From an uncultured Myxococcales bacterium (GTDB lineage: Bacteria; Myxococcota_A; UBA9042): a DNA stretch of 52,604 bases. Position numbers and translations under genes: made by a program. The DNA lies in NCBI GenBank assembly GCA_903955385.1, contig CAJBNH010000010.1, forward strand, positions 1 to 52,604, read 5' to 3'. Each line of letters starts with the position of its first letter. Position 1 is the first letter of the stretch. Positions 17,044-24,662 of the stretch are shown piece after piece. The notes under the pieces were generated by a model. That model saw nothing but the letters and a program-made list of their open reading frames with translations, searched no databases and had not been told where the DNA came from.

Positions 17044-19854
17044 GTGCCACACGCCCGCATCCGACTCGCCGTCATCCTGCTGTTCCTGACCTCAGGAGCC
17101 GCGGGCGTCGCCTACGAGGTTGTCTGGGCGCGTCTGCTGCCGCGGATGCTGGGCCAGACTGCCACCGGCCATGCGATGGTGCTCGCCGCATTCATGGGCG
17201 GGCTGGGCCTGGGCTATGCGTGGCTCGGACGCCGCGCCGACCGGGTTGCGCGTCCGCTGTCCTTCTATGCTGGGCTGGAGGCCTTCATCGCACTGTGGGC
17301 ATTGGCCTCGCCGTGGCTGGCGCAGCTGGCGGAGGTGCACCTGACGCGCGCGCTGGTCGCCGCCCGTCTGGATCCCGAAGCATCCCCTTGGGTTCTGGGA
17401 CCCGCGGCCCTTGCCCTCGTGCTGCCACCGACCGTCGCGATGGGCGGCACCCTACCCGCCTTGGCCCGCTGGCTGGCGCCCGATCCGCACGATGCGGGCA
17501 TTGGTGTGGCGCGGCTGTATGCGTGGAACAGTGCGGGGGGCGTCGTGGGCGCGCTGGGCGCCGGCGTCGGGCTGGTGCCGCTGCTGGGCGTCAAAGCAAC
17601 GGTCGCTTGGGTCGCGGGCGTGAACCTGATGGTCGCGGCGTTGGCGGCGTGGCTCGACACCGCGAAGGGCCCGGCGGTCACTGGCACTGACGCCACGGCC
17701 GCCGACACTGCGTCTTCCGACACTGCCGCTGCTGCCGCGGCGCTTGCCGTTGCTTCCGCCGGGGCACACGAGTCCCTCGCCAAGGCGCCTCGCGTCCAAG
17801 GGTTGGTCGCGGCCGCATTCCTCTCCGGCTTCCTGTCGCTGGGGCTGCAGACCCTGTGGATCCGCTATGCCGGGGTGACGTTGGGTTCGTCGGTGTGGTC
17901 GTTCAGCGTGGTGGTCGCCCTCTGCATCGGCGCCGTCGCCTTGGGCAGTGCGGCGCTGCGGGTCTGGCTGTCCCGTCGCCCCGGGACGCGCCCCCGCGTG
18001 CGGCTGGGGGTCGCGTGGCTGGGGACGGCCGTGGCTTTGGCCGTCAGCGTGCCCGCGTGGGAGCGCTTGCCGTGGCTGGCGGCCCGGATGCGCCACGCGC
18101 TTGCGAATCAGCCGTGGGGCTTCGAAGTCTTTGTGGTCGGCGAGGCGCTGCTGCTGGCCGTGCTGATCGTGCCTGCGACAGCCTTTCTGGCAACCGTGTT
18201 GCCCCTGACGGCGGGCGTTGCTGCGCGGCGGGTGGGGCGAACCGCATCGGGAACTGCTGCAGTTTTCGCGTCCAATACAGCGGGTTGCGTGCTTGGTGCA
18301 GCGACGGGAGCCACACTGTGGCTGCCGGCGTTCGGTTTGGACGGGCTGCTGCGGGGGGCGATTGCACTTCCCGCGTTGGCAGGAGCGGCAGTCCTGTCGC
18401 GGGAGCGCGGTCGGCGTTGGGCGGCGATCCTGGGCGCGGCGCTTGCGTTGGCCGTGATGCTGGCGCCGGCGCCGTGGGACGCGAGGGTGCTGTCCTCGGG
18501 TGCCTTTCGCGACCACCGTGCGCCGCCGGCCGATTTTGCCGAGTACCGGCGGCGCGTGACACAAGAGAAGCTCGTGTATCTGCGCGACGACCCCGACGCC
18601 ACCGTTGCGGTGTTGGAGCGCGACGGCCACCGCGTGCTGCGCTTGAACGGCAAGCCCGATGCCAGCACCCGCGGCGACATGGTGACGCAGGTGACGAGCG
18701 GGCATCTGCCGCTACTGCTGGCGCGCAACCGCACACGCACGCTGGTGATCGGCTTCGGCAGCGGCGTCACGGCCGGCTCGGCGGCGCTGCACGGCGGTGA
18801 GGTCGATACCATCGAGATCTCGCAAGCCGTGCTGGACGCCGGCAGTTGGTTCGGTGGCGTCAATGGCCAGGTGCTGCACAACCCGCGGGTGCACGTCCAC
18901 CGCGCCGACGCCCGGGCCTGGCTGGCCGCAAGTCCGCATCGTTACGACGCGATCCTGTCGGAACCGTCGAACCCTTGGGTCGCCGGCAACGCCGCCCTGT
19001 TCTCGACCGAGTTCTTCCAGCTGGCGCGCGACCGACTGGCCCCGGGCGGCGTGTTGGCGCAGTGGTTCCACGCCTATGAGATGGACGATGCGACCTGGAC
19101 CAACCTGATCCGAACCGTGGGCGGGGTCTTTCCTCACGTGACGCTGTGGGAGCTGTTTCCAGACGACTTGCTGCTGGTGGCGTCCATGGCGCCGCACGAT
19201 CAGGCCCCGCAGACCGTGGCGGACCGGCTGCAGGAACCGCGCATACGAACGGATCTCGACAGGGTGGGGCTGGGCAGTCCGTGGCGCGTGCTCTCGCTGC
19301 AGGTAGCGGGCCCCGCGACGATCCGAAGGTTGGCCGACTCCCCCGGCGACGTGCAGCGAGACGACCGGCCGAGGCTGGAGTTCACTGCGCCCCGCCTGCT
19401 GTTCCTGGCGGCCCGTGCCGGTCTGACCGACCGCATCGACGCCCGCGTGGTGCCGGTCGGCAGAGGTGAACGCATGGTCGACCGGTGGCAGCCCTCGCAC
19501 CCGCCCTCGCCCGCTGAGGTGGAGCAACTGTTCGTCTGGCACAGCCGCTTTCCCGGCGCGCCCGCTGCCCTTCGTCGCCCGTGGATTCCAACGTTCTTGG
19601 CCCACAGCACCCTGGAATTCCTGACGGATTTGGCTTTGACCATCGCCCGTCTGCCCTGGGAGTCCGAGCGGCGGCAGGTGGCCGACCGACTCGAAACGCT
19701 GGGGCCGGACAACGCTCGCGCGCTGTACGCCGCGGCGCGGCTACTGACGGGTCTGGACGATGCTCGCGCCCATCGACTCGCCCTGCGGTGCTTGCGATTG
19801 GGAGATGAACCGCAGGGACGATGTCGAGGGTTTGCATCGGGCGTGGGGCGCTGA
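17044..19854 (+). CDS. Fused MFS-type membrane / spermidine synthase-like protein with C-terminal extension
   Basis: This 936-residue protein has start GTG 17044, preceded by GGGAGG. Residues 1 to about 480 hold roughly 12-14 membrane helices, opening with FLTSGAAGVAYEVVWARLL, the hallmark of fused MFS/spermidine synthases. Residues about 515-720 form a SAM-type methyltransferase fold: LVIGFGSGVTAGSAALHGG binds the nucleoside, DTIEISQAVLDAG supplies the acidic residue, then DAILSEPSNPWVAGNAALFS and PGGVLAQWFHAYEMD. The aminopropyl-transfer Asp motif is not in its usual form, so the reaction is uncertain. The last 190 residues are a helical extension with no known domain. Proteins of this class are common in Myxococcota and planctomycetes, and their substrate is unknown. 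A sequence like TTTTCG...CGAAAA follows the stop. Confidence 0.85.
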   Translation: MPHARIRLAVILLFLTSGAAGVAYEVVWARLLPRMLGQTATGHAMVLAAFMGGLGLGYAWLGRRADRVARPLSFYAGLEAFIALWALASPWLAQLAEVHLTRALVAARLDPEASPWVLGPAALALVLPPTVAMGGTLPALARWLAPDPHDAGIGVARLYAWNSAGGVVGALGAGVGLVPLLGVKATVAWVAGVNLMVAALAAWLDTAKGPAVTGTDATAADTASSDTAAAAAALAVASAGAHESLAKAPRVQGLVAAAFLSGFLSLGLQTLWIRYAGVTLGSSVWSFSVVVALCIGAVALGSAALRVWLSRRPGTRPRVRLGVAWLGTAVALAVSVPAWERLPWLAARMRHALANQPWGFEVFVVGEALLLAVLIVPATAFLATVLPLTAGVAARRVGRTASGTAAVFASNTAGCVLGAATGATLWLPAFGLDGLLRGAIALPALAGAAVLSRERGRRWAAILGAALALAVMLAPAPWDARVLSSGAFRDHRAPPADFAEYRRRVTQEKLVYLRDDPDATVAVLERDGHRVLRLNGKPDASTRGDMVTQVTSGHLPLLLARNRTRTLVIGFGSGVTAGSAALHGGEVDTIEISQAVLDAGSWFGGVNGQVLHNPRVHVHRADARAWLAASPHRYDAILSEPSNPWVAGNAALFSTEFFQLARDRLAPGGVLAQWFHAYEMDDATWTNLIRTVGGVFPHVTLWELFPDDLLLVASMAPHDQAPQTVADRLQEPRIRTDLDRVGLGSPWRVLSLQVAGPATIRRLADSPGDVQRDDRPRLEFTAPRLLFLAARAGLTDRIDARVVPVGRGERMVDRWQPSHPPSPAEVEQLFVWHSRFPGAPAALRRPWIPTFLAHSTLEFLTDLALTIARLPWESERRQVADRLETLGPDNARALYAAARLLTGLDDARAHRLALRCLRLGDEPQGRCRGFASGVGR

Positions 19855-19859
19855 CCCCC

Positions 19860-19879
19860 TTTTCGCAACATTTCGAAAA
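19860..19879 (+). promoter_or_regulatory. Inverted repeat just after the spermidine synthase-like gene
   Basis: TTTTCG at 19860-19865 and CGAAAA at 19874-19879 are perfectly complementary with an eight-base gap, starting six bases after the stop codon. It is AT-richer than the surroundings. It could be a protein-binding site ahead of the HAD gene or part of a weak transcription end; there is no T tract. Confidence 0.25.
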
Positions 19880-20022
19880 CGCATGTCCCAATGCCTACCG
19901 ATGCGTTTCGGGGGTGGGCGCAGGCGAAGGGACGTCAACTTCTGCGCGGTGGCGTGGTGCCCCAAGCGCGACTAGACTCCGCGCCCCCGGCCGCCCCGGC
20001 GGTCCTGCGGAGCCCTCGAACG

Positions 20023-20685
20023 ATGCACGGCGTGATTTTCGACATGGACGGCGTCCTGGCGGACTCGAACGAGACGCACTTCCAGGCGTTCATCCGCATG
20101 GGCGAGGAGTTGGGCGTGCCGTTTCCGCGGACCATGCTCGAGCGGTCGTTCGGGATGCACAACAACCAGATCTTTCCGATGTGGCTGGGCGCCGACCTGA
20201 CACAGCCGCGCATCGACGCGCTGGCCGATCGGAAGGAGGCGCTGTACCGCGAACTCGCCCGCGACACCCTGCAACCCATTGCCGGCGCTGTAGATTTGTT
20301 CAACGCCTTGCACCGTGCCGGGTGGCGGCTGGCCGTCGCGTCGTCAGGTCCGGGCGCCAACGTGCGCCTCGCGCTGGACGTTCTGGGTTTGGCGGGTCGG
20401 CTGGATGCGGTCGTCACCGGCGATGACGTCACGTATGGCAAGCCGGCCCCGGACGTGTTCCTGTTGGCGCTGAAAGGGTTGGGGCTGCCCGCGACCCGTT
20501 GCGTGGTCGTCGAAGACGCGCCGAACGGAGTCGAGGCCGCCCGTGCCGCTGGCATCGCCGTCGTGGCGGTGACCACGTCCAAGCCCGCGCACGCTCTGTC
20601 GAATGCCGATCTGGTCGTCGAGACCCTGGCCGAGCTGGGACCGCAAGTGTTGCTGGATGTGATGCAACTTCGTCGCCGACCCTGA
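20023..20685 (+). CDS. HAD superfamily hydrolase, beta-phosphoglucomutase-like
   Basis: Start is placed at ATG 20023 (MHGVIFDMDGVLADSNETH), after CGGAG; the frame is open from 19891, but upstream codons are not typical. The product has 220 residues. The four HAD motifs are present: I DMDGVLADS (nucleophile and acid Asp), II ASSGPG (Ser), III GKPAPDVFLLA (Lys), IV VVVEDAPNGVEAA (Asp). A helical cap sits between motifs I and II (about residues 18-85), as in phosphoglycolate phosphatase and beta-phosphoglucomutase types. It removes or moves a phosphate on a small metabolite; the substrate is not determined. It sits between unrelated genes and has its own upstream gap of 168 bases. Confidence 0.88.
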   Translation: MHGVIFDMDGVLADSNETHFQAFIRMGEELGVPFPRTMLERSFGMHNNQIFPMWLGADLTQPRIDALADRKEALYRELARDTLQPIAGAVDLFNALHRAGWRLAVASSGPGANVRLALDVLGLAGRLDAVVTGDDVTYGKPAPDVFLLALKGLGLPATRCVVVEDAPNGVEAARAAGIAVVAVTTSKPAHALSNADLVVETLAELGPQVLLDVMQLRRRP

Positions 20686-20730
20686 CGCCAGGCCCCGAAG
20701 ACCGCGCCGCCGTGCCACGATGGGGTCTGC

Positions 20731-20742
20731 AACCGGCCGGTT
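20731..20742 (+). repeat. Perfect 12-base palindrome between the HAD and P-domain genes
   Basis: AACCGGCCGGTT is a perfect palindrome, immediately followed by GGGGCCGCCCC-type sequence that can also fold back. The 218 bases between the HAD stop and the P-domain start have no gene. The site may be a binding site or part of a transcription end; the high GC content makes such palindromes fairly common. Confidence 0.25.
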
Positions 20743-20903
20743 CGAGGGGCCGCCCCCCGGCCACACCATCGCGCGCAAATGCGATTGACTCGCCGACCGC
20801 AATCGGCAAACCTTCCCTGCGGATCCGCGCAGATCCCCCGTCGACCGGGACCGTTCCCCGGCTTCCTTTCCGCAGCCCTCCAAGCACGCTGAAGAGGACG
20901 TCC

Positions 20904-22940
20904 ATGCATCGTCGCTCCGCTGGCCTGAACGCATCGGTGTCGGTTCTGGTTGCGCTGGTCGCCGTGCTGTGGTCGCAGCCTTCGCGCGCGGTCACGACGT
21001 CCACGGTCCCCCCAACGGTGCTGGTGGAGGGCTCTGTCCAGTCCTCGTCCGGCGGGCCGGCCACCGATGGCTCCTACGGTCTGACGTTCGCAATCTACGC
21101 CGACGAGCTGGGCGGCACTGCCACTTGGTTTGAGGGCCCCGTCACCCGAACGGTCAAGGGCGGCGCCTTCGACCACGTGTTGGGCTCGGTCAAGCCGCTG
21201 ACGGCGCAAGTGCTCGGTTCGCTTGGCAAGAACGTCTGGCTGGGCGTCAAGGTGGGTACGGAGCCCGAGATGCCCCGCCGCCCGCTGCACGCCGTCCTTT
21301 ACGCACGCAAGGCCGGCAGCGCGGACGCGATCGGGTGTTCGGGCTGTATCGGCGCAACCCAGCTGGCCGCTAGCGTGCTGCAGCCGTACGCCAAGTCGGC
21401 CTCGTTGGCCAAGGTCGCAACCACCGGCAAGTACGAGGACCTGGCGGCCGCCATCGACCTCAGCACGTACGTCAAGGCGGCCAATGTGGCCAAGGTCGCG
21501 ACGACGGGAGACTACGCAGACCTCGTCGACGAGCCCGACCTCTCCGCTTACATCAAGGCTGCGGCGCTGAAGAAGGTCGCCACCACCGGAGCGATCGAGG
21601 ACCTCAGCGGAGCGCCGACCCTTGCCACCGTCGCGACCTCGGGGGCCTACGCCGACGTCACCAAGGCCCCGGCCGTGCCAAAGGTCGGGCAAGTCTGCGG
21701 CACTGGTCTCATCCTCAGGGGGTTGATGGCCGACGGTACCTACGACTGCATCCGCGCGACGGACGAGTCGCTGCTGCCGCCAGATGGACTGGACGAGATC
21801 TCCAACGGCTTCATTTCCAACGAGTTTCTGGACTCGATTCCGGGTCCAGCCGGTGTCGCGATCTTGGACAACAATCCGATCGGCAAGGCCATCGAGCTGG
21901 TTGTCAACGACATCGGTGTGGCCAAGGACCTCGCGGTCAAGGTCGACCTGACCAACACCAAGATCAACACGCTGCAGGTCTTCCTGTACGACCCTGAGAA
22001 CAACGAGTACCTGCTGCACGACAAGTCCGGCAGCGGCACGGTCCTGAAGACCTCGTGGCCCGCGCCCACCAAGACCGTCAGCGGGGATCTGGGGTCCTGG
22101 GTCGGCAAGAACCCCAAGGGCAAGTGGATCCTCAAGACCATCGACTCCGACTTCTTGAACAACGGCAACGACGGTCAGGTCAACAGCTGGTCGATCGAGC
22201 TGACGACCGCATCCAACAAGAAGGCGCGCGTGACCTCTTGGTTGACCGCCACGGGCACCGTGACGGCAAAGAACATGACGTCGTTCCCGCCGCAGATGCC
22301 CGAGAAGGCGATGTACCGCTGGAACGTGTGGAGCACCTACGACTTTGCCCAAAGCTGGATGGCGGGCAACGACGCGACCCTGTTCGGCGGCATCAACCCC
22401 AGCACCTGGGGCGACGGCCAGATCTACGCGGGCAGCCTCTCGTCCGACAAGGCCGTGTTGCGGGCCCTGTTCAGCCAGAAGACGTATCAAGCGCCCAACT
22501 CCGTGGTGCACATGGGCACCTACCGCGACCACTTCTCACCGACCGGCGGCCGCTTTGCTGGCGCCCTGTTCCGCATCAAGAACACGACCGCCAGCGCCAT
22601 CAGCTGGACGCCCCGCTTCTACTTCTCATCGAATCACTACATCGCCGCCTACGGCTACTTCTACGAATACGCCAGCGCCGCGCTGAACGGCTCGACCGTC
22701 TGGACGTACACCGCCAACTGCTGGTCATGCGACGGGTCGGTGACGATGACGATCCCTGCCAACCGCACCAGCACCGCCGTCTTCATTTCCGCGGGCGGCC
22801 CCGTGTTCCTCAACGGCAGCGCGAACTACGGCATCCTGCGACCGCTGGTCCTTGCCTTCCACAGCAACAGTCTGACGTTGCCGGCAGGACTGGAGTACGT
22901 GGACGACCTGCACAAGGCAGCGAATGGATGGACCGAATAG
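20904..22940 (+). CDS. Secreted protein with tail-fibre-like short repeats and a proprotein-convertase P domain
   Basis: ATG 20904 follows AGAGGA; the product has 678 residues with a type I signal peptide (residues 1-29, cut after PSRA). Residues about 30-145 are beta-rich, ending in CSGCIGATQLA. Next come three to four short units of the form KVATTGxYxDLxxxxDLSxY (about residues 168-250), a pattern common in phage tail fibres and some surface proteins. Residues about 327-437 match a P/Homo B domain: IGVAKDLAVKVDLTNTKI, LYDPENNEYLLHDKSGSG, GKWILKTIDSDFLNNGNDG and VNSWSIEL. These domains normally follow subtilisin-type proteases, but no protease is fused. The final 240 residues are beta-rich with YFSSNHYIAAYGYFYEYAS. 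Likely a cell-surface or matrix protein; partner unknown. Confidence 0.82.
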   Translation: MHRRSAGLNASVSVLVALVAVLWSQPSRAVTTSTVPPTVLVEGSVQSSSGGPATDGSYGLTFAIYADELGGTATWFEGPVTRTVKGGAFDHVLGSVKPLTAQVLGSLGKNVWLGVKVGTEPEMPRRPLHAVLYARKAGSADAIGCSGCIGATQLAASVLQPYAKSASLAKVATTGKYEDLAAAIDLSTYVKAANVAKVATTGDYADLVDEPDLSAYIKAAALKKVATTGAIEDLSGAPTLATVATSGAYADVTKAPAVPKVGQVCGTGLILRGLMADGTYDCIRATDESLLPPDGLDEISNGFISNEFLDSIPGPAGVAILDNNPIGKAIELVVNDIGVAKDLAVKVDLTNTKINTLQVFLYDPENNEYLLHDKSGSGTVLKTSWPAPTKTVSGDLGSWVGKNPKGKWILKTIDSDFLNNGNDGQVNSWSIELTTASNKKARVTSWLTATGTVTAKNMTSFPPQMPEKAMYRWNVWSTYDFAQSWMAGNDATLFGGINPSTWGDGQIYAGSLSSDKAVLRALFSQKTYQAPNSVVHMGTYRDHFSPTGGRFAGALFRIKNTTASAISWTPRFYFSSNHYIAAYGYFYEYASAALNGSTVWTYTANCWSCDGSVTMTIPANRTSTAVFISAGGPVFLNGSANYGILRPLVLAFHSNSLTLPAGLEYVDDLHKAANGWTE

Positions 22941-23005
22941 GCCCGACCCTCGGCCACGCCCTGCGCCTCCGACAACCTCGTCTGCACGAAGCCAACGGCT
23001 GACCG

Positions 23006-23278
23006 TCAAGTCGGGGGCAGTTCCGTCTTTGTGCGCGCGTGCTCGAGGTCTACCGGCTCACCGCCGTCGGCCATGGTGACACCCAACCCTTCGCTTTCGA
23101 AGCGCTTGGGGTCGAGCACAGCATCCCGACGTACGCGACGGTGGCGGAAGAGCTCGACGACGATTCCCGCCAACACCGTGAGCACCGCCCCGAGTGCCAG
23201 CAGCCCGAACACCGCGTTCGTGATGTTCAGTTGAAGCGATTCCGGCTGCCGCCAGGCGCGGAGCAAACTGTCCCACAT
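23006..23278 (-). CDS. Small single-span membrane protein divergent from rex
   Basis: The frame is open up to 23521, but a start at ATG 23278 after GGGAGAAGG gives a sensible 90-residue protein. Residues 18-43 (ITNAVFGLLALGAVLTVLAG region) are one membrane helix, followed by basic HRRVRR and an acidic, probably cytosolic tail (FESEGLGVTMADGGEPVDLE). No family recognised. It shares the 280-base upstream region, including the Rex operator, with rex, so it might respond to the same redox signal; this is inference. The position beside a hydrogenase operon makes a membrane link or electron-transport accessory conceivable, but no cofactor-binding residue (Cys or His pair) is present. Confidence 0.55.
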   Translation of the reverse strand: MWDSLLRAWRQPESLQLNITNAVFGLLALGAVLTVLAGIVVELFRHRRVRRDAVLDPKRFESEGLGVTMADGGEPVDLEHARTKTELPPT

Positions 23279-23457
23279 GGCCTTCTCCCGTTCGCCGGGC
23301 ATTTGGCCACCGGTGTGAGATCCAGTTATCCCGGCCGGTGCGTTCACGCAAGGGCACTTCGGTCGATTCACATTGTGTCGGTTTTGCCAGTGGTCTTCGA
23401 TGGCACGGCTGGCCAGGGCGTGTGGCACCTTCGATGGCTCACAGGCTGGCAGACCGC

Positions 23458-23486
23458 TTGACAAGCCGGTCTGGAGGGTGCATCTT
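23458..23486 (+). promoter_or_regulatory. Candidate sigma-70-like promoter of the rex-hyd operon
   Basis: TTGACA at 23458-23463 is a perfect -35 hexamer. Seventeen bases later CATCTT (23481-23486) matches the -10 consensus at three of six positions, including the second A and last T. Transcription would begin near 23493, just ahead of the Rex operator. This is read by eye and not tested. Confidence 0.55.
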
Positions 23487-23496
23487 CCAAATCGCA

Positions 23497-23514
23497 CTGT
23501 GAACCACTTCACAA
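23497..23514 (+). promoter_or_regulatory. Rex operator (ROP)
   Basis: CTGTGAACCACTTCACAA differs at one base from the established Rex consensus TTGTGAANNNNTTCACAA. It is an inverted repeat centred 53 bases before the rex start and about 12 bases after the predicted transcription start, a position where binding should block transcription. Rex of many bacteria binds such sites when NADH is low and lets go when NADH is high. Self-regulation of rex and control of the hyd genes follow from this position. Confidence 0.85.
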
Positions 23515-23558
23515 TGCACACGGCTTCACAGCTTTCTGCTCACAGCCCGGAGGTTCCC

Positions 23559-24188
23559 TTGGTCGCCCACCGCACCATCGAACGCCTGAGCGTGTATCGC
23601 CGAATCGGGACCCTGATGCACGGCAAGGGGACGATGCACGTCTTCTCGCACGAGCTCGCGGCCCGCTCAGGCTCCACCGCTGCCCAAGTCAGGCGCGACC
23701 TGATGCTCGCAGGCATCACCGGCAGTCCGGCCAAGGGCTATCTGGTGTCCGCGTTGATTGCGCGCGTCAACGCCGTCCTGGACCACCCGGAGGGCTTGCA
23801 GGTCGCACTCATCGGCGTCGGCAATCTGGGGCGAGCCTTTCTTGCCTACTTCCTGGGGCGCAAAGCCAACTTGAACATCGTCGCCGCCTTCGACGCCGAC
23901 CCGGCCAAGGTGGGGCGGGTCATTCAGGGTTGCCGGTGCCTGCCCATGCAGGACCTGGTGCCCACTTGCCGCAGCCTTGGCGTGCACGTCGGCCTCGTCA
24001 CGGTTCCGGCCGACCAGGCACAGGCGGTGACCGATGCGCTGCTTGAGGCAGGCGTCCGCGGCATCCTCAACTTCGCGCCGGCCAAGATCCGCGTCCCGGA
24101 AGGCGTGTTCGTCGAGCACGTGGACATCACAGCGCTGGTCGAGAAGGTCGGGTACTTCGCTGCCCGCCAGAACAAGGAGACCCCATGA
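23559..24188 (+). CDS. rex: Redox-sensing transcriptional repressor Rex
   Basis: Best start is TTG 23559, five bases after GGAGG, giving 209 residues, the normal Rex length; an ATG at 23514 would overlap the operator and adds no homologous sequence. Residues about 5-75 are the winged helix (TIERLSVYRRIG, then ARSGSTAAQVRRDLMLAG). The Rossmann domain starts VALIGVGNLGRAFLAYFLG, the GxGxxG nucleotide loop of Rex, followed by AAFDADPAKVGRVIQG and VPADQAQAVTDALLEAGVRGILNFAP. Rex dimers sense the NADH/NAD+ ratio and repress fermentation and respiration genes. Its stop overlaps the start of hydC (ATGA), so rex is the first gene of the hydrogenase operon and very likely regulates it. Confidence 0.94.
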   Translation: MVAHRTIERLSVYRRIGTLMHGKGTMHVFSHELAARSGSTAAQVRRDLMLAGITGSPAKGYLVSALIARVNAVLDHPEGLQVALIGVGNLGRAFLAYFLGRKANLNIVAAFDADPAKVGRVIQGCRCLPMQDLVPTCRSLGVHVGLVTVPADQAQAVTDALLEAGVRGILNFAPAKIRVPEGVFVEHVDITALVEKVGYFAARQNKETP

Positions 24189-24649
24189 GCGCGGTCGAGC
24201 AAGTCGTCGCCCAGTACCCCGGTGCGGCGCGTGACAGCCTGATCCCGATCCTGCAGGCCGTGCAGGAGGTTGACGGCTACCTGTCGCGCGAGGCCGTCAG
24301 CGTCATCGCCCGGCACCTGCAGCTGGCGCCCAGCAAGGTGTACGGCGTCGCGACGTTCTACAACCAGTTCCGCTTCCAGCCGAAAGGCCGCTTCCACGTT
24401 CAGGTCTGTCGGGGCACGGCCTGCCACGTCAAGGGCTCGGCGGCGGTGCTGGAGTCGCTGAAGCGGACGCTGAAGCTGGAGCCGGGTCAGACGGCGAGGG
24501 ATGGGTCGTTCAGCCTCGAGGTCGTGGCGTGCATCGGCGCGTGCGGCTTGGCGCCGGTGCTGAGCGTGAACGGCGAGATCCACGCCGGTGTCGCACCGGA
24601 CAAGGTCAACGGCATCCTGGGCGTGTACCGGAAGCGGGTCGCAGATTAG
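24185..24649 (+). CDS. hydC: NuoE-like [2Fe-2S] subunit of trimeric [FeFe]-hydrogenase
   Basis: This 154-residue protein has start ATG 24185 within the rex stop, after AAGGAG. The helical N-terminus (LIPILQAVQEVDGYLSREAV, then YGVATFYNQFRFQPKGRFHV) precedes a thioredoxin-like ferredoxin fold. Its [2Fe-2S] ligands are visible as CRGTAC (C-x4-C) and CIGAC (C-x3-C), the NuoE pattern. In HydABC enzymes this subunit passes electrons between HydB and the solution-exposed edge of the complex. No membrane subunits of complex I are nearby, which supports hydrogenase over NADH dehydrogenase. It is followed after 13 bases by hydB. Confidence 0.92.
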   Translation: MSAVEQVVAQYPGAARDSLIPILQAVQEVDGYLSREAVSVIARHLQLAPSKVYGVATFYNQFRFQPKGRFHVQVCRGTACHVKGSAAVLESLKRTLKLEPGQTARDGSFSLEVVACIGACGLAPVLSVNGEIHAGVAPDKVNGILGVYRKRVAD

Positions 24650-24662
24650 CGAGGTGGATGGA

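Noticed and set aside
19935-22532. 865-codon open frame on the minus strand
   Set aside because: It spans the HAD and P-domain genes and their gap; composition is Arg/His/Gln-rich, a typical antisense shadow in GC-rich DNA.
20904-22940. Prophage remnant, because of tail-fibre-like repeats
   Set aside because: No other phage gene, integrase or attachment site is nearby, and the protein has a secretion signal.
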